Of a stretch of DNA of 25,366 nt, positions 6,883 through 15,026 are shown piece after piece (position 1 is the stretch's first letter; every line of letters starts with the position of its first letter). Source of the DNA: an uncultured Campylobacter sp. (GTDB taxonomy: Bacteria; Campylobacterota; Campylobacteria; Campylobacterales; Campylobacteraceae); NCBI RefSeq assembly GCF_937980635.1, contig NZ_CALJPG010000005.1, positions 1-25,366 of the forward strand. The letters run 5' to 3'. The notes beneath the pieces are model-generated. The model was not told the DNA's origin, did not search any database, and was given only the letters and a program-made list of their open reading frames with translations. Position numbers and translations under genes: made by a program.

Positions 6883-8300
6883 TATTTAAGCTCCTTTAGC
6901 GTGCCGTTTTCATCTACATAGCGCTCGGGGTGCGCGATAAAGGCGTTTGCATTCGCTTCGCTTTCGAAAAAGTAGGTGCGTCCGTAGTAAAGATAGCTAA
7001 ATTTAGAGGTATTTAAAATTTCTTTTCTGCTGACCGGATCGATCACCTTTTTATCCACAATCTCCGAGAAATAGGATGCGCCATCTTCAATCGTCTTAAG
7101 CGCAATGACGATATTTTGCCCCTCTAGCTTATAATCCAGCGGGATCGGATTGCAACCGCCCAGTTTGCCGACGCTCGGCAAAAATATACGCACGTTGCAA
7201 GCGATGCAGATGAGCTCGTCGCCTTTTTTGATATAGCCCATATCGCCGCAAATCGAGCACGCGTCAAAAACCGCGACCGGGGCAAATTTGTCCGTGAAGC
7301 GGTTTAGTAGAAAAAACCTAACCTTATGCCCGTCGTCGGTAACGTAGGCAAAGCGGTGCAGCTTGCCGTCCTTTACGATGTTTGCATCGATTATAAATTC
7401 CGCGCCTTGCGGCTCGATGATCTTAGGCTCATCGATCGTAGGCGGTTTTGAAGCGACCAAGATATAATAAAGCCCCAAAAAGCTGATTAAAATCCCAAGC
7501 GATAAGATCAGGCTAAAATCTCTAAAAATGGCGAATCTGCCCGCTTTAACCTCTCTAAATTTTATAATGTCCGATTCGCGAGACACTCGGCTTGGCGCAC
7601 GAAATGCCGTAAGCAGCGCAATTAGCGTGGCTATAAGGCAAAGAGCTAGCGTCAGATAGGAGTTATTGTAGTGGATGATTTTAGCGATGACGCTTAGAAA
7701 CTCGGACGAGCCGATCGCGTTTGAAAGCCCCTCAAAACCCTTCGCAGCTAGTGCTTTGGGCGCGTCTGCCTGGCGCAGATCAAGACCTAAAAAGCCGATT
7801 TTAGCTATGAAGGCAAACGCCCACGCAAGAGCGAACGACGCTAGCTTTGCGCCTCTGCTCGCGCGCACTAGAGCTGAGCGATAAATAAAATAGAATAAAA
7901 TGAGCGCCAGCACGCCTAAAACCGCCATAAAGAGGTTGGTTAGGCTGAAGCTATCCAGTAGCTCGCCGGAGAAAATTTTAAAATTCATCCCTATGAAGCG
8001 GTATTCAAATCCATACGCGCAACCAAGAGCAAAAATAACTATAGCGGTAAGATAGAATCGCTTAAACTTAAACGCAAGCAGTAGCGCGAGCAGCGCTAAA
8101 AGTGCGAGCGCATCAAATACGATCTTGCCCGTATCGGCGTTTGCCGAGCGCGCAAATGCGCTAAAGCACAGCGCCCCGAATGCAGCTCCCAAAAGCGCGG
8201 GCAAAAACGATGCGCTGATAAAGCGCCTGCCGCCCAGATACGCGCTTAAAAACGCGAGCGGAAATAGAGCCAAGCTAACGTGATAAAAAAATATCGTCAT
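6882..8300 (-). CDS. polytopic membrane protein with DUF2318 Cys-rich domain and YHS-like C-terminus
   Basis: The 472-aa protein has about eight or nine membrane helices up to residue 285, then an extracytoplasmic part. Residues 300-400 match the DUF2318 Fe-S-membrane-binding type, with ACSIC (Cys348, Cys351), CIAC (Cys365, Cys368) and GGC (Cys383). Residues 420-462 look like a YHS domain (DPVS..., YYGRTYFF, HPERYV) in which the usual metal-binding cysteines are replaced (Ser424, Glu446). The locus position equals cj1660 in C. jejuni. Its role is not established; a metal or redox function between P19/FTR1 and the TlpA-like protein is an inference. RBS GAGGATTTTTA precedes the ATG, and a 421-bp gap separates it from p19. 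Confidence 0.85.
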   Translation of the reverse strand: MTIFFYHVSLALFPLAFLSAYLGGRRFISASFLPALLGAAFGALCFSAFARSANADTGKIVFDALALLALLALLLAFKFKRFYLTAIVIFALGCAYGFEYRFIGMNFKIFSGELLDSFSLTNLFMAVLGVLALILFYFIYRSALVRASRGAKLASFALAWAFAFIAKIGFLGLDLRQADAPKALAAKGFEGLSNAIGSSEFLSVIAKIIHYNNSYLTLALCLIATLIALLTAFRAPSRVSRESDIIKFREVKAGRFAIFRDFSLILSLGILISFLGLYYILVASKPPTIDEPKIIEPQGAEFIIDANIVKDGKLHRFAYVTDDGHKVRFFLLNRFTDKFAPVAVFDACSICGDMGYIKKGDELICIACNVRIFLPSVGKLGGCNPIPLDYKLEGQNIVIALKTIEDGASYFSEIVDKKVIDPVSRKEILNTSKFSYLYYGRTYFFESEANANAFIAHPERYVDENGTLKELK

Positions 8301-8501
8301 TAAAAATCCTCATCGAGTCTAATGCGCGTAAATCGCCTATAATTGCTTAAATTTTAAAATTTTAAAATCTACGCCATTTTGTAAATTTTAAAATTTCAAA
8401 TCCGCTTGCAAAAAGTTCGCAACGGCAAGAGCCGCCCGCAAAGAGAAATTTCGCCTCGCTCTTGTTTTGGTTTTGTCTCGCCCTCGCGGCGCGCTAAATT
8501 T

Positions 8502-8542
8502 AAAATTTTAAAATTTCAAGCCTCTTGAAATTTTAAAATTTT
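8502..8542. other. perfect 19-bp inverted repeat with 3-nt loop
   Basis: The arm at 8502-8520 (ending AAAATTTCAAG) is exactly complementary to the arm at 8524-8542, with CCT as the loop. Each arm contains one AAATTTTAAAATTT core. On the - strand it lies about 200 nt upstream of the DUF2318 start. It could be a processing site, an attenuator or a pair of inverted repeat elements. Confidence 0.8.
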
Positions 8543-8680
8543 GCCCCAGCTAAAAGATTCGTAAGCTTAAACGCATTGAAGCAAAACGATACGCTTTGGC
8601 TGCGGCGTAACATTTAAATTTAAACGGGCTAAATTTAACCGCCTTAAATTTAAAGCGTGCGGCTAAACCCAATACCGCTA

Positions 8681-8712
8681 GGACTCCGCCGAAAATGGAC
8701 TCGGCAGAGCCC
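8681..8712 (-). terminator. GC-rich stem-loop just after p19
   Basis: In - strand RNA the 12-nt arm GGGCUCUGCCGA pairs fully with UCGGCGGAGUCC (two G-U pairs) around an 8-nt loop. It starts 9 nt after the p19 stop. No U-run follows, so partial termination or 3'-end protection of the FTR1-p19 message is more likely than a complete stop. Confidence 0.5.
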
Positions 8713-8721
8713 ATCTATGAT

Positions 8722-9243
8722 TTACTCTTTAGGAGCGCCTGTGTATTGGAAAGTGTATTTAACCGAGAACGGCTCCCACCATTTGCCTACGCCGGTCGCT
8801 TTGTCCGCGTGGCGACCGAATCCGTTGGCGCTTGGATTTTCGATGTTGTAGGTTAGCTCGTAGTTGCCTACGCCGTTTACCATCTTGATATTGGCGCCGT
8901 AGTGAGGGCCGTCGCTAGCTACCATCGGCATGAAATTTCCCTTTTGGATCTTGCCGGTATCTAGGTTTTTAAGCACGTAAGCGATCTTTAGGTAAGGGAT
9001 CCACTCGCCCTCGCCAAATCCGTTTGCGTTGCCTTTGATAGCGTGGATATCCGCCTCAAGGTGGATGTCTGCCTTGCTAGGAGCTAGATCAATGCCTTTA
9101 GGCTCCATATCTATAGGCTGAAGATAAACTGCAGCGATCTCCATTCCATTTTGCTCAATCGGCTCGCCGATTGGATGTTCTCCCGCCATTGCTATAACAG
9201 AGGCTAGGCTTAGTGCCAACATACCTGAAAAAATCTTTTTCAT
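8722..9243 (-). CDS. p19: P19 periplasmic iron-transport protein (Fe/Cu-binding)
   Basis: The 173-aa product has a clear Sec signal peptide (cleavage near AMA/GEHP, residue 20) and the immunoglobulin-like P19/FetP body. The family binds copper plus a second iron site in the periplasm and works with the FTR1-type permease next to it. Candidate metal ligands visible here are His61, His67, Met105, Met107, His114 and His145; which ones bind cannot be settled without alignment. Strong RBS AAGGAGAGAAAAG. It starts 14 nt after the FTR1 stop and matches cj1659. In C. jejuni this operon is iron-regulated by Fur. Confidence 0.95.
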   Translation of the reverse strand: MKKIFSGMLALSLASVIAMAGEHPIGEPIEQNGMEIAAVYLQPIDMEPKGIDLAPSKADIHLEADIHAIKGNANGFGEGEWIPYLKIAYVLKNLDTGKIQKGNFMPMVASDGPHYGANIKMVNGVGNYELTYNIENPSANGFGRHADKATGVGKWWEPFSVKYTFQYTGAPKE

Positions 9244-9257
9244 CTTTTCTCTCCTTA

Positions 9258-11189
9258 TTAAGATTTGTTTTTTTGCTTATTTTTTAAGATTAAAATTCCT
9301 ACGATCAAAAGCACGATCATCACCGCTTGCGGCACGAGGCTCTGGACGTAAGGATAAAATCCGATCCACGTAATCGTTGGAAGCCCGTCTATTACCGTAG
9401 GCACGAATACCTTGCCCTCGACTAGCTCCATCACGCCCTTGCCCACAAATACGACGGACATATAAAAGATAATGACCGATGTAGCGATGAAGAACGGCTT
9501 GATAGCGATTTTAAGCGAGAATTTTTTGATGACGATATAAACTATAATAAGAGCCGCCAGACCCGCTACGAAGCCTGCTGCTACCATGCTGGTAGCTGCC
9601 GGACTTTTGGCATCGAAAAGTAGTGCCAGATAAAATAGCACCGTCTCTGCGCCCTCGCGATAAACCGCTAAAAACACCGTCCACCAAAGCATCTTGCTAT
9701 CGCCCGAACTTAGGCTGTTTGAAATTTGACCTTGGATATAGGCGCTCCACTTTTTGGAACTTGCATTTGAAAGAAGCCAAAAGCCCACGTAAAATAGCAG
9801 AACTACGGCGATTAACATTACCGCGCCCTCCATCACTTCGCGCGTTTGTCCTGCATTTTCGCTACCAAAGATATAATTCAGCCCGTAAGCCGTAGCGATA
9901 CTTAGCACAACCGCGACGCCAAGAGCGCTGTAAACGATATTTAGGTGCTTTGAGTTGCCGGATTTTATAAGCAAAGCGATGACTGCGGCTACGATGATGA
10001 GCGCTTCAAATCCTTCGCGCAAGATGATGATAAACGCGTATAAAAATAGATCCCAGTTGCTTGATTTCTTCGTTAGCTCTAGGCTTTGGGTAAGCTGATC
10101 AAATAGCTTGTTTTGCGCCGCTACGATCTGCTCTTTGGAAGCGCCCGCGCGCATAAGAGCCGAAATTTTATTAAAGCTTGCTTCGGTGTCTAGCTTGAGC
10201 TGAGTATTTTTAGCGCCGACGATATTTTCCATGCCGCTCTCTTCGTATTCGTCGAAGTAGATATTGCCACTTTCGTCAATCGCGTCATCAACCTTGCCGC
10301 TCTCGTAAAGCTGCAAAACCTTAGCCATTTTGTCTTTGATATTTTGCACAATCGGCGTAAAATCCTTGCCCTCATCCTCACTAGTATCGCTTTGTGCTAA
10401 CGCAGTCTGTGGCGCTATGGAGTAGCTTTCTTGCGGCAAATCATGTACGGCTTTTAATGCTAGATTATCTAGGGCGTTTATCGCTTCGTCAAATTTTGAT
10501 TTGTCCGTATCTGCATCCTCGCGCAAGAGATTTCCGATGATTTGCTGGATTGATTGATCGGTCTGAGACGAGACATATTTTCGTACCGCCTCTTCTAGGC
10601 GTTCGTTGCGGTAGATATCGAATTTCGCGCGATTTAGCGCAGCTTTTAGCGCAGCAGTGTCTTTTTTATCAAACGCAGCTTTAGCATTATCCAGCTCAGT
10701 TTTAAATTCCGTATAGACGCTCATCCAAGGCGAAGTTGTACCGGATGCTGCGGAATTCCCGCCTGAGGCTGGCGCAGAAGTGCTGCCGTCGCCTCCGTCT
10801 TGATACTCGGCTACAAGACGATGACCAGATTCGATCGCAGGCAGAACCTCATCAATCTCACGATTTAGATTATCGATCATAGTTTGAATCTCATTTAGCG
10901 GCTTTTCGGCTTTGATTGCTTTACGGATATCGCCGAATTGCTTCTCCATATCGTAGGATTTTTTCTGTCCCAAATTTATGCGGATACCAGCTTCTAGATT
11001 TTCAAAATGCCCAAAATACGCCTCTTGAGTTATCTTTCTAGCCTCAGAATTATTACCATCGACATAAAGCTTGATCGCTTGAGCAAATTTCTCTTTTATC
11101 GTCGCTGCTTCGGCGCGATAATCCGTATCCGCAAAAAGCATAGCAAGCGGAAAAATTAGAGCTAAAACCGCAAATTTAAAAAATTTCAT
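9258..11189 (-). CDS. FTR1-family iron permease with periplasmic N-terminal domain
   Basis: The 643-aa protein begins with a signal peptide (to about residue 20), followed by a large periplasmic helical domain (about 20-375). This domain contains two repeated blocks, visible as IKEKFAQAIKLYVDG (31-45) and IKDKMAKVLQLYESG (284-298). From residue 380 on there are about seven membrane helices of the FTR1/EfeU fold with two REGxE motifs (REGFE 391-395, REGAE 511-515) that ligate iron. It corresponds to cj1658 (FetM-type) and should import the iron delivered by P19. RBS AAGAAGG. It is the first gene of the cluster, so the promoter lies in 11190-11408. Confidence 0.95.
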   Translation of the reverse strand: MKFFKFAVLALIFPLAMLFADTDYRAEAATIKEKFAQAIKLYVDGNNSEARKITQEAYFGHFENLEAGIRINLGQKKSYDMEKQFGDIRKAIKAEKPLNEIQTMIDNLNREIDEVLPAIESGHRLVAEYQDGGDGSTSAPASGGNSAASGTTSPWMSVYTEFKTELDNAKAAFDKKDTAALKAALNRAKFDIYRNERLEEAVRKYVSSQTDQSIQQIIGNLLREDADTDKSKFDEAINALDNLALKAVHDLPQESYSIAPQTALAQSDTSEDEGKDFTPIVQNIKDKMAKVLQLYESGKVDDAIDESGNIYFDEYEESGMENIVGAKNTQLKLDTEASFNKISALMRAGASKEQIVAAQNKLFDQLTQSLELTKKSSNWDLFLYAFIIILREGFEALIIVAAVIALLIKSGNSKHLNIVYSALGVAVVLSIATAYGLNYIFGSENAGQTREVMEGAVMLIAVVLLFYVGFWLLSNASSKKWSAYIQGQISNSLSSGDSKMLWWTVFLAVYREGAETVLFYLALLFDAKSPAATSMVAAGFVAGLAALIIVYIVIKKFSLKIAIKPFFIATSVIIFYMSVVFVGKGVMELVEGKVFVPTVIDGLPTITWIGFYPYVQSLVPQAVMIVLLIVGILILKNKQKNKS

Positions 11190-11377
11190 CTGAACCTTCT
11201 TGAGTTGAATTCATACATTAAATTTCAAAATCGAGCGGCAATTATATGTAGAAAAATCTTAAAAAGTAATAAAAAAAGCGGTTATCATAAAGCACGAAAG
11301 CGGCTAAATTCTCAATTGCAAGAGCTTTTTGATAGATGGAATTTAATAGAATTTAGGATATGGCGGAATTTTAAACG
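11190..11377 (-). promoter_or_regulatory. promoter region of the FTR1-p19 operon
   Basis: A TATAAT box is present on the - strand at 11241-11246, 52 nt before the ATG. The -35 area is T-rich without a good consensus, as is common in Campylobacter. Fur control is expected from the family. Only a partial Fur-like half, TGATAA near 11286-11291, is visible, so a Fur box is not firmly supported. Confidence 0.5.
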
Positions 11378-11401
11378 GCAGTCGGATTTTGCTCCGACTG
11401 C
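11378..11401 (-). terminator. terminator of the bc1 operon
   Basis: GCAGTCGGA (11378-11386) and TCCGACTGC (11393-11401) are perfect 9-bp complements with a 6-nt loop. The stem starts 7 nt after the petC stop at 11409-11411. A short TTT follows two bases downstream on the - strand. Position strongly suggests transcription termination before the FTR1 promoter. Confidence 0.7.
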
Positions 11402-11408
11402 TAAAATT

Positions 11409-12512
11409 TTAATGAAGTTTCGACCAAATTTTACTTTTCCAAAGACCTGCAAAAACAGAAAGGATCAAGAAATAAATCATAATATTTATGGTCGTAGCTT
11501 CACGCTCGGCTTTTTTGCTATCGCCTACGTCAGCTAGATACTCCACGACCTTGGCTTCAGCGTTTTCGTTCAAGCCTACGCGCGGCATCGAAGTGCCTGG
11601 AAGCTTCTTTTGCGTATCATTGATAAACTCGTGTAGATAGTTGGCGCCCTTAGAACGGATCATCATCGAAAGATCAGGAGGCGTCGAGCCCATATACGCA
11701 GCCAAGCTAGCCTTGTCGCCGGATGCAAAGAGCTTATCATATTTGACGTCGTGGCATCTTAGACAAGCATCCTCAAAAACCGCCTTGCTTAAAAGGAATT
11801 TTTTCTGCGCTTCGTTTAGTTCGGCGCCTTGCTTGATACCGCTAGCAGCAGCCTCAGAGGCGATTAGCTTATCCTCGCTAAGAGCGAGCGATTTTAGATA
11901 GGCTACGATATCGGCGATCTCTTGATTTAGATCACCGCCTGTACCGAAAAATCCAGGCATCGGAAAAGGTTTTTCGTCGCCAAATTTCTGATCTAGCTTA
12001 AGAGCCATGATCGGATCTTTGATGAGTGCAGCTAAGAATTTATCGGTGTATAGATAGCCTGCGCTGCTAAGATCCGGAGGATTGACGCCGTATGCGGCAC
12101 TAGCGCTTGCCGCGTCCATAGGTGCTGGGATATTTGCACTTTTTACTCCATGACATGCGGTGCAGCCTGCATTTGTAAAGGTCTCGGCGCCGCGCACAGC
12201 ATCGCCTTTGCTAAGATCTATTTTATTTATCTCATCCCAAAAAAGCACGGTTTTGTCTTGTTGCTCTTTCGCACTGGCTAGGGCTTTTTTAGAATTTTTT
12301 ATCATCGTCTCATCTCCGCCCTTTTCTGCTGCGGCCAAAGCGCTTTCTGCTGCGGCTACGTTATGCGCAGCTAAAGCCGTATCGCCTGCTGCAAAGTCGT
12401 AATTTACCGGATCGGTGTGCGGGCTAAGCTTAGTATGAGCATAAGGCTCGATAAACCAGTATAAAATTCCCACACAAAAAAGCACTAAGATTAGGGTTCT
12501 TATCTCTTTCAT
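11409..12512 (-). CDS. petC: diheme cytochrome c subunit of the bc1 complex
   Basis: The 367-aa protein has an N-terminal membrane helix (about 6-22), two cytochrome c domains with heme sites CTACH (117-121) and CLRCH (250-254), and a C-terminal helix (about 341-358). Likely sixth ligands are Met185 (PMPGF) and Met309 (SMPRV). This is the epsilonproteobacterial form: a diheme c-type cytochrome replaces the mitochondrial-type cytochrome c1. It takes electrons from the Rieske protein and passes them to cytochrome c and the cbb3 oxidase. It starts 2 nt after petB. The Ala/Glu/Lys-rich segment (40-90) is probably helical coiled coil. Heme attachment requires CcsBA, encoded nearby at 15027-18449. 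Confidence 0.95.
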   Translation of the reverse strand: MKEIRTLILVLFCVGILYWFIEPYAHTKLSPHTDPVNYDFAAGDTALAAHNVAAAESALAAAEKGGDETMIKNSKKALASAKEQQDKTVLFWDEINKIDLSKGDAVRGAETFTNAGCTACHGVKSANIPAPMDAASASAAYGVNPPDLSSAGYLYTDKFLAALIKDPIMALKLDQKFGDEKPFPMPGFFGTGGDLNQEIADIVAYLKSLALSEDKLIASEAAASGIKQGAELNEAQKKFLLSKAVFEDACLRCHDVKYDKLFASGDKASLAAYMGSTPPDLSMMIRSKGANYLHEFINDTQKKLPGTSMPRVGLNENAEAKVVEYLADVGDSKKAEREATTINIMIYFLILSVFAGLWKSKIWSKLH

Positions 12513-12514
12513 GG

Positions 12515-13774
12515 CTAGACCCTCTTTCTTTCTGCGATTGTAATTAACGGAAGCACTACGACGAGCAATCCGATATAGATGATCGATAAGGCAAAGCCCC
12601 AGTATTTATTTTCGATACCAAGCTCCGCGCCGTCTGCAGGGAGCTTGCCGAAAAGGCTAAGCAGGATCATGTCGATTACCAAAACCCAGAACCAGATGAA
12701 AAACGCCTTGTTTTTGTGCGCGGGCGCCACTACGCTGCTGCGATCAAATAACGGGATAAAAAATAGCGAAACTCCGGCAAATGCAAAGGCGATAAGCCCG
12801 ATGTCGGCAGCCTTAAGCGGCCCTACGTCGAAGTAAAATCCGCGCAAAATTTCATACTCCCAAAGGAAGTACCACTCCGGATAGATATGCGTCGGGGTTT
12901 TGAGGCTGTTTGCCGGCTCGAAATTTATCGGATCCATCGCAAAATCGAAGTGAAAGCCCACTAGATAAAAGAAAAATATCATAAAGATACTGACGTAGAA
13001 AAAATCCTTCGCCAAAAAGCCCGGCCAAAACGGAATTACCTTGCTTTCGCTAGTTTTTCCTTCCAAATACTTCTCACCCTCGAGCTCAAAGTCAATCTCC
13101 TCGCCGTCTAGGTTATTTACATGCGGAAATCTAAGCGAATAGAAATGCACCGCCAGCACCGCAACCACCACAAGAGGTAGCAAACAGACGTGAAGCATAA
13201 AAAATCGCGTCAGCGTCGGATCACTAACAGCATAATCGCCGCGAATCCATTCGACTATTGCATCGCCAACTACGGGAATTCCACCGAATAAATTCGTAAT
13301 AACCATCGCTGCCCAGTAGCTCATCTGCCCCCACGGAAGCATATAACCACTGAAAGCTTCAGCCGAAAAGATGATGAAAAGTAGCATTCCGCTTACCCAA
13401 ATCATCTCTCGCCCTTGCTTATACGAGCGGTAATAAATAGCTACTAAAGTATGAATGTATAGGATCAAAAATACGACCGATGCCGATACTGCGTGGATAT
13501 GTCGCCATAGCCAACCGTATTCGACCTCTTTCATAATCGTGAAATTTACGCTATCAAATGCTAAATTTACATCCGGCTTATAATACATCACGAGCATTAG
13601 TCCACTAACGAACAAAACTATAAATAGCGTCATCAAAATAACGCCCATCGCCCAAAGGAAGCTGATATTTTTAGGAATCCAATACTCGCTTACCATCACC
13701 TTGAAAAATTTTGTTACGGCGAGTCTTTGGTCGAACCAATCCCAAACTCCCGTAGCCTTTCTGATATGTGCCAT
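12515..13774 (-). CDS. petB: cytochrome b of the bc1 complex
   Basis: The 419-aa integral membrane protein has the four heme histidines in the expected spacing: His94 and His108 in one helix, His195 and His210 in another. The quinol-oxidation motif PEWY is at 299-302. It is one continuous gene, as in Campylobacter and Helicobacter, and about eight helices can be seen. It oxidises menaquinol at the Qo site and contributes to the proton gradient. RBS AGGAGGCGCAG. A 9-nt gap follows the Rieske gene, so the three genes are one operon. Confidence 0.97.
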   Translation of the reverse strand: MAHIRKATGVWDWFDQRLAVTKFFKVMVSEYWIPKNISFLWAMGVILMTLFIVLFVSGLMLVMYYKPDVNLAFDSVNFTIMKEVEYGWLWRHIHAVSASVVFLILYIHTLVAIYYRSYKQGREMIWVSGMLLFIIFSAEAFSGYMLPWGQMSYWAAMVITNLFGGIPVVGDAIVEWIRGDYAVSDPTLTRFFMLHVCLLPLVVVAVLAVHFYSLRFPHVNNLDGEEIDFELEGEKYLEGKTSESKVIPFWPGFLAKDFFYVSIFMIFFFYLVGFHFDFAMDPINFEPANSLKTPTHIYPEWYFLWEYEILRGFYFDVGPLKAADIGLIAFAFAGVSLFFIPLFDRSSVVAPAHKNKAFFIWFWVLVIDMILLSLFGKLPADGAELGIENKYWGFALSIIYIGLLVVVLPLITIAERKRV

Positions 13775-13783
13775 CTGCGCCTC

Positions 13784-14290
13784 CTATACTTTCTGCTTTA
13801 GGGCTTGGTATTCGGGGCCCTCTTCGCCTAAAACGAGTTTCGTTCCGTCGATTTTAAAGGGCGGTATATCCATAGGGCGTGGCGGCGGACCAAATACGTT
13901 TACGCCGTTAGCATCGAAAATCCCGCCGTGACATGCACAGATGAATTGTTGCGTCGATGGCTTGTAGCTAGGAATACAGCCCAAATGCGTACAAAGCCCT
14001 ATGCAAAGCGTATATCTAGCATCTCCTACGACGACGTCGCGGGCATCATTTTTGGGCATATCGGTAGTCTTTTTAAGCACGAAAATCGGCTTTTTGCGCC
14101 ACTGCGTTTGATACAGCTCGCCCTCTTTGATCGGACTTAAATCTACCGTAGTGACGCCAGCGGCGCGCACGCTAGGTAGTGGATCCCACGATTTCTTCAT
14201 CCCCACGAGTGCGAAAACGCCACCCACAGCGGCAACCGCGCCGAAAGTAAGCCCGATAAAGCCTCGTCTATCCTGTTTTAGATCAGACAT
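13784..14290 (-). CDS. petA: Rieske iron-sulfur subunit of the bc1 complex
   Basis: The 168-aa protein starts with a twin-arginine type signal-anchor (DRRGFIGLTF, Arg8-Arg9, then a hydrophobic helix to about residue 31), typical of folded Fe-S proteins. The [2Fe-2S] site is complete: CTHLGC (Cys100, His102, Cys105) and CACHGG (Cys118, Cys120, His121), with the GPPPRP loop at 134-139. It accepts an electron from menaquinol at the Qo site of cytochrome b. It is the first gene of the operon; RBS AAAGGATAAAG lies before the ATG, and the promoter region contains two inverted repeats. Confidence 0.97.
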   Translation of the reverse strand: MSDLKQDRRGFIGLTFGAVAAVGGVFALVGMKKSWDPLPSVRAAGVTTVDLSPIKEGELYQTQWRKKPIFVLKKTTDMPKNDARDVVVGDARYTLCIGLCTHLGCIPSYKPSTQQFICACHGGIFDANGVNVFGPPPRPMDIPPFKIDGTKLVLGEEGPEYQALKQKV

Positions 14291-14310
14291 CTTTATCCTT
14301 TCAAATTAAG

Positions 14311-14330
14311 AAATTGACAAGCGTCAATTT
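14311..14330. promoter_or_regulatory. inverted repeat in the bc1 leader
   Basis: AAATTGAC and GTCAATTT are perfect 8-bp arms around AAGC. The repeat lies 20-40 nt upstream of the petA ATG, just before its RBS. It could be an operator or a leader hairpin. Confidence 0.5.
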
Positions 14331-14357
14331 TAGCCAAATAAAGATTAAATCAATATG

Positions 14358-14397
14358 ATTATAAGCAGAAATTTAGCTTAACCTTGCAAGCTAAATT
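14358..14397 (-). promoter_or_regulatory. bc1 promoter with overlapping palindrome
   Basis: TATAAT is present on the - strand at 14358-14363, 67 nt before the petA ATG. Immediately upstream lie AATTTAGCTT (14370-14379) and AAGCTAAATT (14388-14397), perfect 10-bp arms separated by 8 bp that cover the -15 to -35 area. This arrangement fits a repressor or activator site over the promoter. Confidence 0.5.
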
Positions 14398-15026
14398 ATA
14401 TTTTAAGATAATTTTAATGCCTGGCGACGTTTTCGCAGTTTAAAATTTTATAAATTTTCGAATTCTGTCATGTTCTATCATGGCGCGGAATTTAAAATTT
14501 TATCATGCGAAATTCGCTATGGCAAGGACATGCAAAATTTTAAAATTTCGACGCCATAAATAAAATTTCATAAAGCGCGAGATTTTAAATTTTAAATTTA
14601 AAGATGAGCATAGAATTTATAAAATCAAATTTTAAAATTTCACTGCTCGGTTATGGCTGCGGCGGACCGGATTTTACACTAGTGCGCTAACTGAAATTTT
14701 AAAATTCTAAACTACGTCGCGCTTCCGTCGTATGAAAAAATTCCACTAGAAGTAAAATTTAAAACATTAAAACCCCATAGCGGCGCAAATTCTAAATCAT
14801 TAAAATTTTACGACGCCTTAAAAATTTTAAGCATCAAAGTCCTGTCGCGATGCAAAATTTTAAAATTTAGCGCAATCGCGAATCGTAAAATTCTATAAAA
14901 TTCTACGGGGTTTTAAAGCCTAGCCAAAATTTAAAGATAAATTTCATAAATCCTTAAAGGCTCGGCAAACTGCGAAATCCGGGCGAAATTTCAAAATTAT
15001 TATTCTGAAATTTGGGTCCCGCCTAT
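14398..15026. other. AT-rich intergenic region with dispersed palindromes
   Basis: No coding frame is supported in these 629 bp. Exact AAATTTTAAAATTT occurs at 14535-14548, 14627-14640 and 14855-14868, and a one-mismatch copy at about 14694. A weak 8-bp inverted repeat (AAATTTCA 14986-14993, TGAAATTT 15006-15013) sits after the ccsBA stop and may help end its transcript. Confidence 0.6.

Larger units (their letters stand above)
8301..8721. other. 421-bp structured spacer between p19 and the DUF2318 gene
   Basis: No coding frame is supported. The spacer holds four exact copies of the palindrome AAATTTTAAAATTT (8349-8362, 8383-8396, 8503-8516, 8528-8541). It also holds a perfect 19-bp hairpin and a GC-rich hairpin directly after p19. 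It is unusually long for the interior of this otherwise compact cluster and is a good place for RNA processing or an internal promoter. Confidence 0.6.

Noticed and set aside
11205..11537. + strand 110-codon frame
   Set aside because: It runs through the FTR1 promoter and the bc1 terminator and into the antisense of petC; no RBS or domain.
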